From positions 41,257,237 to 41,321,236 of the forward strand of contig NC_016133.3 of the NCBI RefSeq assembly GCF_000005505.3: DNA of 64,000 bases, in the 5' to 3' direction. This DNA is from Brachypodium distachyon (taxonomy: Eukaryota > Streptophyta > Magnoliopsida > Poales > Poaceae). The position numbers and the translations under genes were made by a program. This document shows, piece after piece, positions 21,790-33,402 of the stretch. Position 1 is the stretch's first letter. Every line of letters starts with the position of its first letter. The notes under the pieces are model-generated. The model made no database searches, was not told where the DNA came from, and saw nothing but the letters and a program-made list of their open reading frames with translations.

Positions 21790-22236
21790 GAGTCTAGGCT
21801 TCTTCGAGTTGTTAAGAATTAAGGCCTGTAGAAAAAAGAAAGCCCACGTAAGGCCCATAAATTTACGCTCCCTTATTTCCTTTTTCAAGGAATAAAGAAA
21901 TTTCGCCATATTTTCTGCTAACCTGAATTTCGCCACATTTGTTTTGATTTCATGCAACAATGGGCCCAGATGCCAGAAAATGAACTTGCCTAAGTTGTGG
22001 TTTCTTACAAGTTCTCTGGCCCAGATGCCAGAAAATGAACAGATCAACTCCTCTGTTTCTGAATGCTTCGTATGATTTTCAGTTTGCACTTTGGAGACTT
22101 AACAAGTGCTATATACAGTATCTTTGTAAGTTGTAACCACGGATGATAGGTCGCACGTGTGCAGAAGTCGCCTTCGCAATCCAGCTAGGTTTACTGAATT
22201 TGGATGCATCAAAGTGTGCGTGCAGAAGAATTTGGA
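21772..22236. repeat. F-box 3' end and flank, copy 1 of a direct duplication
   Basis: Starting in the last codons of the F-box gene (ATCTACAGGCCTT) and running through its 3' flank, this segment matches 24318-25040 on the far side of the BAHD gene. Shared blocks include CGAGTTGTTAAG, TTTGCCTAAG-like stretches, CTGAATGCTT and GCATCAAAGTGTG. Inside it, a perfect 23-base direct repeat occurs at 21963-21985 and 22018-22040. Confidence 0.75.
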
Positions 22237-22660
22237 TAGCTGAATTTAAGAGGCAAAACATGCACACAGTAACATAACTGCAGAGCATTCTGAAATCTGA
22301 ACCCGACTTTGTGCGCCGACAGTGGCCACTTCCTGCGCCGACCAACATTGCGTTGGAAGCAACTGCAATGCAAGAATAATCAAGATCACGGGAGATCGAA
22401 TTCTGTAGCAGTCTAGCAGAAACACTGCACTGCAAGGAATACTGTAGCTCGACAAATGTATACTATCAATCCGTAAAACCCAATGCAACTCGTCGTTTTT
22501 CGAAAGGCCGAATCAACACCAACCTCCCCACGTGTTCTCCTCGTGTAAACCCAGTAGAATATCAGGTGGTGAATGCTCAAATGGAGCCGCTGCAAAGATG
22601 TCACTGTTTGTCGAGAGAGAAAGAGAGAGAGGAATGGATGGGAGGAGCACGCCGTCGGCA
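22237..22660. other. BAHD gene upstream region
   Basis: No gene. The reading frame of the BAHD gene is open back to 22532, but that part (rich in ERERE codons from a GAGA repeat) does not resemble the family and is taken as leader. GA-rich repeats at 22612-22630 are of a kind common in plant 5' leaders. Confidence 0.5.
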
Positions 22661-24028
22661 ATGGTGCGCATCGTGTCGAGGCGAACGGTGAAGCCGCCGG
22701 CCCGGCCGCGCGAGCGCATCCCGCTGACCACCTGGGACGTCGCCATGTTCTCCGCAAACTACATCCAGAAGGGCCTCCTCTTCCCACCGCCCGCCGCCGC
22801 GCTCTCCACCGCTGACCTCGTCCAACGCCTCGCCGCCGTCCTCGCCGCCACGCTGGCGGACTACTACCCCGTAGCCGGCCGCTTCGTCACGGATAAGCAC
22901 CTCGACGGCGACGGCGCCGTCGTCGGCTGCTCGGTCTCCGTCGACTGCGGCGGACAAGGCGTCGAGATCGTCCACGCCGTTGCCGACGGCGTCTCCGTCG
23001 CCGACGTCCCGGCCGTCGTCCAGTCCTTGTTCCCGCTCGACGGCGCCGTCAACTACGACGGCCACGACCTCCCGCTCTTCGTCGCCCAGGTCACCGAGCT
23101 CGCCGATGGTGCCGTCGTCCTCGGCTTCGCGTCTAACCACGCGCTCTCTGACGGCACCGCCTTCTGGAACTTCCTCAACGCGTGGGCCGAGGTCGCGCGC
23201 TCCGGGTCCAGGTCCAGCCACGTGTCGTCCCGCCGGCGCCCCATGTTCGAGCGCTGGTCCCCTGACGGTGGACCCGCGGCGCCATTCGTGCTGCCGTGCG
23301 TCGACGTGGCAGAGCTCATCGAAAGGCCGCCGCCGCCACCACTGTGCGATCTCATGGTCCACTTCTCGGCGGATTCGCTGGCGGAGCTCAAGGAGCGCGC
23401 CCGGCAAGAGCTCCTGGCCGCTGGGGACGCGGCAGGCGCAGCCGCACTAACGCGGTTCCAGGCGCTGACATCGCTTCTCTGGCGGTGCATCACCCGCGCC
23501 CGGCGGCTGGCGCCGGAGAAACAGACGGTGTGCAACGCGGCCTGCGACAACCGCGGGCGGCTCCGGCCGGCGCTCCCCGCGGAGTACTTCGGCAACGTCG
23601 TCTGCTCAGTGAGCACGGAGCCGGCGCGCGCGAAGGAGCTGCTGGCGCGCGGCGGGCACGGGTGGGCGGCGGCCGCCGTGGGGCGCGCGGTGGCGGCGCA
23701 GACGGACGCGGCCGCCAGGGCGCTCGCGGCGGCGTGGGCGGAGAAGCCGGTGATGTACAACATGGGCTGGTTCGACCCTTGCGCGACGCTGATGGGGAGC
23801 TCGCCGCGGTTCGACATGTACGGCTGCGACTTTGGGTTGGGGAAGCCGTTGGCGGTGCAGAGCGGCAGGGCCAATAAGGTTGACGGGAAGACGTCGCTGT
23901 ACCCTGGCCGGGAAGGGGGTGGCAGCATGGATGCGGAGGTCACGCTGGCGCCCGACCACATGGCGGCGCTGCAGCTGGACCAAGAGTTCTGGGCCGCCGT
24001 ATCACCGTCCCCGGAGGGGAAAGCTTGA
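22661..24028 (+). CDS. BAHD acyltransferase (HXXXD type)
   Basis: Single exon, 455 residues from ATG 22661 (MVRIVSRRTVKPP), a usual BAHD length. The catalytic HXXXD motif is HALSD at residues 160-164. The structural motif near the C-terminus reads DFGLG at 390-394 instead of the usual DFGWG. The protein resembles the uncharacterised At3g50280-like and hydroxycinnamoyl/benzoyl-transferase group (start VSRRTVKPP, then IPLTTWDVAMFSANYIQKG). BAHD enzymes transfer acyl groups from CoA thioesters to alcohols or amines in the cytosol; donor and acceptor cannot be told from sequence. The decayed copy at 13888-14625 keeps DFGWG, so the tryptophan-to-leucine change is probably specific to this copy. 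It lies 0.9 kb downstream of the F-box gene on the same strand, with no reason to assume shared function. Confidence 0.92.
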   Translation: MVRIVSRRTVKPPARPRERIPLTTWDVAMFSANYIQKGLLFPPPAAALSTADLVQRLAAVLAATLADYYPVAGRFVTDKHLDGDGAVVGCSVSVDCGGQGVEIVHAVADGVSVADVPAVVQSLFPLDGAVNYDGHDLPLFVAQVTELADGAVVLGFASNHALSDGTAFWNFLNAWAEVARSGSRSSHVSSRRRPMFERWSPDGGPAAPFVLPCVDVAELIERPPPPPLCDLMVHFSADSLAELKERARQELLAAGDAAGAAALTRFQALTSLLWRCITRARRLAPEKQTVCNAACDNRGRLRPALPAEYFGNVVCSVSTEPARAKELLARGGHGWAAAAVGRAVAAQTDAAARALAAAWAEKPVMYNMGWFDPCATLMGSSPRFDMYGCDFGLGKPLAVQSGRANKVDGKTSLYPGREGGGSMDAEVTLAPDHMAALQLDQEFWAAVSPSPEGKA

Positions 24029-24317
24029 CCGTAGTACTGCTCTGCCTCTTGGCTTGTTTCCTTTCAATTGTTTCAACATCTTTGTTAATTTGCTTAAGGA
24101 GAGCTTAAGCTTAGCCCAATAATATGCATGTGCGCTGCTACTGGCTACTGCTGCATACTGCCTCTATGATTAATTCTCGTCTTGGAACCACGAGAACGAA
24201 CGCTTCATCCTTGTGAGTTGTGACAAGAAATTTGCTGACATTTGAGGCTTTGACACCTTAAAAGTTGTTTTATCATTGAAGTACAGTACTACCATCAAAT
24301 CTTCCCATCCAATCGCA
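24029..24317. other. BAHD 3' flank
   Basis: AT-rich, holds the presumed 3' untranslated region (AATAATATGCATG near 24119 could serve polyadenylation). Nothing else seen. Confidence 0.45.
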
Positions 24318-25040
24318 ATATCTACAGACCTGGGCTTCGAGTTGTTAAGTTTCTGGATTGCTCTCTTTGTTCGCAAATATAGCGTGCGACCCGTGCGTAG
24401 TTAAAAAAACATTTTTGCTAAATGGAGTAGCAAATTTTCAGTTACCAACTCGCATTTTTCAGTTAGCCAATATGGAAAAAGGTGTGCAGGTCTCCCTTGT
24501 TGTAAAGAAAGACCTGTTTATTAATAAAAGAAAGGCCCATTAGAATAGAAGCCCGGTTATATACCACCAGTGTACCGAAAGCCCATTTAACTAGAAACGT
24601 CAAAACACAGCGCAAAAAAAAATGATCATGATCGGAATGATTAACATGATGCTGACCCTTGCTAGTTGCTGCAGTCGACTGAGAAATGAGATTTTCTCGC
24701 TCGAATACAGCTATGACTAATGAATAAGGAAATTTTGCCACATTTTTCTTCTAGCGGAATTTTGCCACATTTTTTTTATTCTATGCGACAAGGAGTCAAG
24801 GAACCCGGCTGTCAGATAATGGAATTTGCCTAAGGTGTGGTTGCCTAATAATAAGTCAACCACCCATCTAAGTTCTCCAAGCCTGAACAAATCAACACCT
24901 CTGAATGCTTAATATGATTTCCAGTTTGCATACTTAACCACAGATGATAAGGTCACACGAGTGCAGAAGTAGCCATCGGAATCCAGCTAAGTTTTTTTAA
25001 TTTGGAGGCATCAAAGTGTGCCCGTGCAAAAGAATTGGGT
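24318..25040. repeat. Relic of an F-box 3' end and flank, copy 2
   Basis: Matches 21772-22236. The first block (24318-24350: ATATCTACAGACCT then GGGCTTCGAGTTGTTAAG) corresponds to the last codons and stop region of the F-box gene. The second block (about 24719-25040) matches the following flank. Between them lies about 370 bases without a match. No F-box coding body remains upstream, so this is the tail of a lost F-box copy directly behind the BAHD gene. Confidence 0.7.
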
Positions 25041-28000
25041 CATATATATCGAACCTAATTATGGACATCATAAGGATGCTGACCGGAATGCAAACCCAGC
25101 ACGCCTGCAGAGATACGCATATACAAACCCAACTGCAGGCCCAATCAATCAATCATATTTCTAATCCATGATTTTTGCTGACGGGATGACAAAGTCCAAA
25201 AATTCCATGTAATTATTTGAAGAACATATATCCAAGGCAGACGGCACAATCATAGAGTTGGTAATCAAATCAACAAGAAATGTATTTTTGTCCTCTGATT
25301 GCTCCACTCATATTGCAAGCATGCATACATGCATGCACACTTGGTCAAAGCGGCATGCAATTTAAAAATTTCCTTTTTTTCAAATACCTGCAAAATCTTT
25401 CACACATACTCATATAGAGTTGCTTTGATATGCATTTGTTTGTTTGCTTGCTAATGGCCATGCATCATCTATATAAAAATGCTTATGGAAGAATAAAGAT
25501 AGACGACAGTGATGTGTAGTGTTAATTAGGAGAACAGTATCCTGAAATTAGGGAGGCAGATATTGTTTCCAACCACTAGGTCTTGCGCCCAGGGGACACT
25601 GAGGTGACCCCCATGAACAGCCTGAAAACATCACACTGTAATCTATACACATTTTCAGGTATCTTAACATTATGGTGAGTAAGCTTCAATGCAGAGATCG
25701 ATGTGGATGTGACCCTTTGTTGTTTCCGCTCCAAAGTGCACGACGATACAGTCTTTTTGCCAAGTTTTATAGGGAAAGAAACATGGAGTAGTGCCGAGTG
25801 AACCACCATGGTGGTGTGGCCGGCAGTCCACATCTTGCTGATGAACACATGCACCAGCTCCTGCCGATTTGAGCTCCATGCATGCCCTTCTTATTATTCG
25901 ATTTTAATTATATTTTTGCATTTATGTGAATAAGATATATATGCGTTTGAGATTGCTCATGCAAAATTATGGTGATTTGTGGGGTAATGAAGTGGGCATG
26001 ATTATCTCCTAATCCGCTTTGCGGCTACTCAATGACATAACACGTGGAGAACTCCAAAAAAAGGTCACACAAGAAAATTTGTTTTAAGAGGTCATTTGAT
26101 CCTTAAACTTTGGCTTTTACTGATTAACATGTGGCCCAACTAGACCCCTTTGCTCTGTAATGTTGCAGAGCTCCGAATTAATCTCCAAAATCAGTGTCAA
26201 AGTTCATAAGCCATGTACAATCTTGCCAAATATTTTACTGCCAATTTCATCAATCTGACCTCTTTTTTACCTTGTCTTGGCCGAAAGTGAAGGCTGCAAA
26301 TCACGGGAAACTATCATTTGATCGACTCTGAGGCAGACAGAGGCCCTCAAACTCAGTAATTTGGCTCCAGTATTGGTTAGGCTAGAACCTTGGGTGGCTA
26401 ACTCTACTAGCACTTTAGGCATTGCACTTTGGAAGCACGAAGTGACTATTTATTCTACTCCTTTACCTTTCTGCAGCTATCTTTAGCTGATGCATTTTGC
26501 TGTCCATAGAATGTTCTTATCTTTACATAAGTCACTAGGGGTAAAAAAGTACTATAACAGTTAGCTCATTTACCTTTGATATTGTTGCTAAGCTATAAAA
26601 CTTTGCATGTCTAACTCTAGTGCATGTCCATCTGCTGCAATAGTTTACTGCTTGTAGATGGTTGTGTTGCTAACTGAAGCTAAAAGTAACTGGATCTGGT
26701 AAAAAGTAATTAGCACAAGCAAGTGTTGAGTGTTGTCTTTTGACAGCACTGTTGTTCTGCAGTCTGCACATCTATTGGAGACAACAAGTTGCAGAAGTGT
26801 GTTAATGACTCCGAAACTTTTATCCTTTCTGCATCATTGTTTAACTATGCTAAGTACCGTGGTTTCTGCAGCAGAATGTTCTGAACTGGCAGGAGTCACA
26901 TTCGGTAAATGTAATAACAAAACAATCATGGTTAGCTTTTGACAATGTACCTGCATAAATTCTCTGATTGGATCTATCCAAGCACGTAAAGTTCAATGGA
27001 CCATGTTCTGTAATTTTTTTAAAGCCAATTCGAGATCAGATCTTGGCTGCAACTAGGCCTGGAAAATGCTCTGGTGTCAGGGAACTAACGGAAGAATGAG
27101 ATGTAAAAGAAGATGCATCACAGCTAGAACAAGGTACAGGTTTTATCTTAATTAAACCTGCGATAAGCCGCCCGCCTAAAACTTAACCATGTGCACCATG
27201 TTGTCACCTTGAGCTCGATGGGATCTGAACTCAAATTACTTCCCATGATGCTTCCATGCATCCTTAACAGTGTGAGCCATGTGTGACACCTAGCAAGCAT
27301 GTCTCCTAACATGTCTTCTCGTCCTCGATCATGTGGTTGCATGTTTAACTAACCTAATACTTGTTTTACCTACTGCATGTCAAAGGGGTTTCTTCATGCT
27401 CTTGTGGTGTTGTTACCTACTTGCTGTTGGATGGATGGCATTGACCAAATGGATGCCGTAACCAACACAGAGCTAATTCAGAAATTTTGGGTTCAATTCT
27501 CTTCATTCAACTAGCAGTAATAGTAACACCTCTGAAAATGCATATATTTCATTATGTAGCATAACACAAATAGTTATCTTGACATGGTATTATTTCTCAG
27601 ACAGAGTCTCTTCTACTCAAAGACATATATGTAGTTCAGTAGATGTTCTTGCCAAAAGTTGTAATTTTTTTCATCTGCGTATGTTCTTTTCGGTTACTTT
27701 CCAGCGTTTTGCCTCCTTGCTAGTATTTTATCTATGCTCATACACTAACCTTTTACTGGCCATGTGCAGCCTAAGATTCGCTGATTATTCTACCTCACCT
27801 GCTCATTTTTGTTTAACCCTAGAAAACAATCTATCTGCTGATGCCTATGATGAGTTCACAGGCAACAGTAAGAGTTTTTTCGGGATATTGTATTCTTACT
27901 GTCCTCTTTTCGGTTTCTTCAGAAAGTTAGGCATGTGATGCGAACATGCGCTCCGATATTCGCAAAATAGTACCATATGGAAGCTGCAGAAAGAGTAATT

Positions 28001-28600
28001 TAACCAATCCTTTGAATAAATGCTGGTGAAAATTTTAATTAACTGATGGCTTGTACAGCTGTATTCTTTGCCCATGTGGAACTGTGGAAGAGCACAATTA
28101 GCAGGTTAAAAAAATTCTGTATAAGATGCTGTAGAAAATACTACAGAGAGAGCAGCATGACAGGAAGGGCAGTATATTTGTTTGCAGTGTCTGCTGCAAG
28201 TTTTTTGCAGACATCAGAAAGCTGCAGGAGAAGAAGAGGAAATGAGGAATGCTGCAGCCTGCAGGGAAGATATGAGATTGGCCTTTTGTTTTTTTGCTAA
28301 CCAGATCATACTGCATGTCCCAGCTCCCAACGAGGTTAGACTACCAAGAGCGCAGAGCATGTTCCACCTGCATCGCTGTACTACTGCTGCATCATTTTTT
28401 TGTAAGGATTGAGACTTCTGAATCTGCCAGAAGTAAAATCATAGGACAGCAGAAAGACAGTCAAGAAAATACTGGCATTTCATTAAACATGATTCAAATA
28501 CATTTTACTCAAGAGTAGTTTTCACCGACCTTGAGGAAAGATTTAAGTTTTACAGTTTGGTAAGCAATTTGATTACACTACGGTCGCTGTAAAACAAATA

Positions 28601-28835
28601 CTCCCTGCATCAGTGCAGTACAAAAGAACAAGACAGACAGTGTATTTTTAATATAATTTTCCTGCAAAAGAAGCTCTGAATTGGAATCACTGCAATCTGC
28701 AGACCAGCAGAAACATTGAGAAGGTAAGACTCAGAGCAGAGCATGTCAAAGGAATAGTAAACAAACACCGGCAGCAGGCATGCAGCTGCTGCTGTTCTGC
28801 TGTTCTCCCTGCATCAGTGCAGTACAAAAGAACAA
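28601..28835. repeat. 31-base direct repeat pair, 204 bases apart start to start
   Basis: Copies at 28601-28631 and 28805-28835 are identical (beginning CTCCCTGCATCAGTGCAG). The surrounding sequence does not show clear extended similarity. Confidence 0.8.
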
Positions 28836-29330
28836 ACTTTCACAGGCCCTAGAACAACCGTACTTGACAGCAGATTAAAGTTAGATTACCGAGGGAATTA
28901 CAAAAGCATTTTCCCAGAACCCGAGGTAGATCAAGAGATGTTCTCCCTCACTCACCCACCTCCTAAACCGCATTAACAATTCAATCAGTGAATCAACTAG
29001 AGGTAGGGGCCATTAACCGATAAGCATTTCCAAATGATGGCATGTTCCTTCCATCTTCTCATTTGCTTAAACTAATGCTCATATTCCTTCCTCATCCAAA
29101 ACTCCAAGAACATTTACGTTTCCTTTTTGTAGCATGAAAATATAGCACACTGATTAACCACTCACACACACAGACACACTCACTTAAACACTTGGACACT
29201 GCATCAAATCAAATCTGTTTTTAAAATTAAAAAGAATATCCTACAGAAAAAAAAAGCATAGCTTATTAACCTATACTATGGTTGGTTTGTTCATTTGGAT
29301 CCAGATCTCCCAAGCACAGAACCTTTGCGC

Positions 29331-29339
29331 TTTATAAAC
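29331..29339 (+). promoter_or_regulatory. Candidate TATA box of the LRR receptor kinase
   Basis: TTTATAAAC, about 150 bases upstream of the start codon. Assigned on motif and position only. Confidence 0.4.
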
Positions 29340-29484
29340 AAATCCCGGGGTTTCCTTCCCACTCGGCCAGTACACTACATTAATCTGAAATCCCAACGCC
29401 ATAAGAATAAGAGGCGCCACCACCAAGTCTTCCTCACATCCCCGACCTCCCTCACTCTCCACGAGCGCCCGGCCGGCGCCTCCA

Positions 29485-32400
29485 ATGCCTCCTCCCAGGT
29501 TACGTGGCGCCATCGCCACGTGGCACCTTCTCCTCCTAGCGTGCGTCCTGCCGTTGGCTCTCTGCGCCAACGAGCAGGGCGAGGCGCTGCTCCGATGGAA
29601 GCGCTCGCTGTCGACGAACGGCAGCTCGGGCGTTCTGGGGTCATGGAGCTCGTCGGATGTGAGCCCATGCCGGTGGCTCGGCGTCGGGTGCGACGCGAGC
29701 GGCAAGGTCGTGTCGCTGTCCCTCACCTCCGTGGACCTCGGGGGCGCCGTGCCGGCGTCCATGCTCCGGCCGCTCGCGGCGTCACTACAGACACTGGCGC
29801 TCTCCAATGTCAACCTGACCGGCGCGATCCCCGCCGAGCTCGGCGAGCGCTTCGCGGCGCTGAGCACCCTCGACCTCAGCGGGAACAGCCTCACGGGCGC
29901 GATCCCGGCGTCGCTCTGCCGGCTCACGAAGCTCCGGTCACTGGCATTGCACACCAACTCTCTTACCGGCGCCATCCCTGCCGATATCGGCAACCTCACG
30001 GCGCTCACGCACCTCACGCTCTACGACAACGAGCTGGGCGGCACGATTCCTGCCAGCATCGGGAGGTTGAAGAAGCTGCAGGTGCTTCGCGCCGGCGGGA
30101 ACCCGGCTTTGAAAGGCCCTTTGCCGGCGGAGATCGGACAGTGCAGCGACCTCACCATGCTCGGCCTCGCCGAGACCGGCATGTCGGGGAGCCTCCCGGA
30201 CACGATCGGGCAGCTGGGGAAGCTCCAGACCCTCGCCATCTACACCACCACGCTCTCCGGCCCGATCCCTGCAACCATCGGCAACTGCACCGAGCTCACC
30301 AGCCTCTACCTCTACCAGAACGCCCTCACCGGCGGCATCCCGCCGGAGCTTGGCCAGCTAACAAAGCTCCAGAACGTGCTCCTATGGCAGAACAACCTCG
30401 TAGGCCACATCCCGCCAGAGATCGGGAACTGCAAGGAGCTCGTGCTCATCGACCTCTCGCTGAACGCCCTCACGGGCCCGATCCCGAGCACCTTCGGCGC
30501 GCTCCCGAAGCTCCAGCAGCTGCAGCTGAGCACGAACAAGCTGACGGGCGCCATCCCCGCCGAGCTCTCCAACTGCACGGCGCTCACGGACGTCGAGGTG
30601 GACAACAACGAGCTGTCCGGGGACATCGGCGCCATGGACTTCCCGCGGCTGCGCAACCTCACGCTCTTCTACGCGTGGCAGAACCGGCTCACGGGCCGCG
30701 TGCCGCCGGGCCTGGCCCAGTGCGAGGGCCTGCAGTCGCTGGACCTCTCCTACAACAACCTCACGGGCCCCGTGCCCAGAGAGCTTTTCGCGCTGCAGAA
30801 CCTCACCAAGCTCCTGCTGCTGAGCAACGAGCTCTCCGGGATCATCCCCCCGGAGATCGGCAACTGCACGAATCTCTACCGGCTCCGGCTAAACGAGAAC
30901 CGCCTCTCGGGAACCATCCCGCCAGAGATCGGAAAGCTAAAGAGCCTCAATTTCCTCGACCTTGGGAGTAATCGGCTCGAAGGGCCTGTGCCGTCGGCGA
31001 TCGCCGGGTGCGATAACCTCGAGTTCGTTGATTTGCATTCCAATGCCTTGTCAGGCGCAATGCCGGACGAGCTCCCCAAGAGGCTTCAGTTCGTGGATGT
31101 CTCCGATAACCGGCTCGCGGGGGTTCTCGGCCCCGGCATTGGGCGGCTGCCGGAGCTGACCAAGCTTAGCCTGGGCAAGAACCGGATCTCCGGTGGCATC
31201 CCGCCGGAGCTCGGTTCCTGCGAGAAGCTGCAGCTGCTGGATTTGGGCGATAACGCGCTGTCCGGCGGCATCCCGCCGGAGCTCGGCACGCTCCCGTTCT
31301 TGGAGATTTCGCTGAATCTCAGCTGCAACCGGCTCACAGGGGAAATCCCGTCGCAGTTTGGGGGCCTTGACAAGCTCGCGTCACTCGACGTGTCCTACAA
31401 CCAGCTCTCCGGCGCGCTCGCGGCGCTCGCGGCGCTGGAGAACCTCGTCACGCTGAACGTCTCGTTCAACGCGTTCTCCGGGGAGCTCCCCGACACGCCC
31501 TTCTTCCAGAAGCTTCCGCTCAGCAACATCGCGGGGAACGACCACCTGGTCGTGGTCGGCGGGGGCGACGGCGAGAGCCAGAGCGCGTCCTCCCGGCGCG
31601 CGGCGGCCATGTCGGCGCTGAAGCTCGGCATGACGATCCTCGTGGCCGTGAGCGCGTTCCTGCTGGTAGCCGCCACGTACGTGCTCGCGCGCTCCCGCCG
31701 CAGGAGCTTCGAGGAAGAAGGCCGCGCCCATGGCGGAGAGCCGTGGGAGGTGACCCTTTACCAGAAGCTGGACTTCTCGGTGGACGAGGTGGCGCGGAGC
31801 CTGACGCCCGCGAACGTGATCGGCACGGGGAGCTCGGGCGTGGTGTACCGCGTGGTGCTCCCCAACGGGGACCCGCTGGCCGTGAAGAAGATGTGGTCGG
31901 CGTCCTCCGACGGCGCGTTTGCGAACGAGATCTCGGCGCTCGGCTCGATCCGGCACCGGAACATCGTCAGGCTGCTCGGGTGGGCGGCCAACCGGAGCAC
32001 GAAGCTGCTCTTCTACGCGTATCTCCCAAACGGCAGCCTCAGCGGCTTCCTCCACCGAGGGGCCGCCGTGGTTAAGGGAGGCGGCGGTGGCGCCGCGGAC
32101 TGGGACGCGCGCTACGAGGTGGCGCTCGGCGTGGGGCACGCCGTGGCTTACCTCCACCATGATTGTCTCCCCGCCATCTTGCACGGCGACATCAAGGCCA
32201 TGAACGTCCTGCTCGGCGCCGGCAACGAGCCTTACCTCGCCGACTTCGGCCTCGCCCGCGTCCTCTCCGGCGCCGTCCTGCCCGGCGCCTCCGCCAAGCT
32301 CGACACCTCCAAGCACCGCATCGCCGGATCATACGGCTACATCGCTCCAGGTAAATATCAATTCTTAACTAATACAGCAGTTAGTAACTTCTTGTGAAGC

Positions 32401-32927
32401 TTAAGAATTCTTGTTCTGATTTCTGTTCTTGTTTTGGGGGAGCAGAGTACGCGAGCATGCAGAGGATCACGGAGAAGAGCGACGTGTACAGCTACGGGGT
32501 GGTGGTGCTGGAGATGCTGACGGGGCGGCACCCGCTGGACCCGACGCTGCCGGGCGGGGCCCACCTGGTGCAGTGGGTGCGGGACCACGCGCAGGGGAAG
32601 CGGGAGCTCCTGGACCCGCGGCTGCGCGGCAAGCCGGAGCCGGAGGTGCAGGAGATGCTGCAGGTGTTCGCCGTGGCCATGCTCTGCGTCGGCCACCGCG
32701 CCGACGACCGGCCGGCGATGAAGGACGTCGTCGCGCTGCTCAAGGAGGTCAGGCGGCCGCCCGACGGCGCCGCCGGCGACGAGGGGAAGGGGCAGGGCTG
32801 CGGCGGTGCGGCAGCGGCGCCTGATGCCGTTGCCGGCGAGCGGCGGCTGCGATCGCCGGCTCGGAGCGTGCTGCCGATGGGCGGCTCTTCGAACTGCTCC
32901 TTTGCCATGTCTGATTACTCAACCTGA
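29485..32927 (+). CDS. LRR receptor-like kinase, subfamily XI, RGF-receptor (RGI/RGFR) type
   Basis: Two coding exons, 29485-32350 and 32446-32927 (CTCCAG/GTAAAT and GAGCAG/AGTACG, completing APE+Y), give 1115 residues. Order: signal peptide (1-27), N-terminal LRR cap with the paired-cysteine region CRWLGVGC, about 24 plant-type LRRs to roughly residue 690, transmembrane segment near 712-735 (LGMTILVAVSAFLLVAATYV), kinase about 772-1050. Kinase residues: ATP-binding Lys801 (AVKK), catalytic HGD 900-902 instead of HRD, and DFG 920-922. RAGG at residues 202-205 fits the RxGG motif reported for receptors of RGF/GLV peptides. The family perceives secreted peptide hormones at the plasma membrane, usually with SERK co-receptors. 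HGDIKAMNVLL and SYGYIAPEYASMQRITEKSD point to the RGI3/At4g26540-like branch. The intron position inside the kinase is typical of subfamily XI. Ligand assignment is inference. Confidence 0.93.
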
Positions 32928-33402
32928 TGAGAGCTGCTTTTGTTGCAGCAGTAGATATCAAACACTAAATCTGTAGAAATTTTTTATGTATAATAAGATG
33001 ATAGGGGTAGTGAATCAGTAACCGGTAGTGATTTCTTGAATTTACCTGTGTTTATAATGTTCTACATTTTTTTGTAAGACGGACAAATTTATTGGAAGCA
33101 CAAGTAGGCGACGTATCCGCTGCAAAACTTGCAAACTTTCTATCTGGACCACTAAAACTTGCAAATTTGTTGCAGCAGTAGATATCGAACACTAAATTTG
33201 TTGAAAATAGCAATATATTGAACTTGTACGGATCTCCCAGCCATGTTATATAATTTTGGATATCATCTTAATCCACTCTTTTGTTGAAAATTCAACCATG
33301 GCGAGGAAAAAATCAAACAAAGTCCTGAAAATTTAAATCTTTCTGCAAATTCAAGAAAATATCAACAAAAGTCTTTTCAACACAACAAATGCCATTAAGA
33401 TA
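32928..33402. other. Receptor-kinase 3' flank with a short direct repeat
   Basis: AT-rich. A 32-base segment beginning TGTTGCAGCAGTAGATATC at 32941 recurs with one mismatch at 33168, just outside the stop codon. No gene. Confidence 0.5.

Larger units (their letters stand above)
25041..29484. other. Long intergenic region, no gene recognised
   Basis: AT-rich with only short frames. A perfect 31-base direct repeat is at 28601-28631 and 28805-28835. A TATA-like TTTATAAAC at 29331-29339 lies about 150 bases before the receptor-kinase start. Nested GCATGCAT/CATGCATG palindromes occur at about 25318-25340. No terminal-repeat pair or domain could be tied to a transposon, though old decayed elements are likely. 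Confidence 0.45.

Noticed and set aside
29295..32316. Very long alternative-frame and antisense open frames (up to 558 residues) across the receptor kinase
   Set aside because: They arise from GC-rich third positions and repeated LRR codons; they have no family resemblance and the sense frame is a complete kinase.
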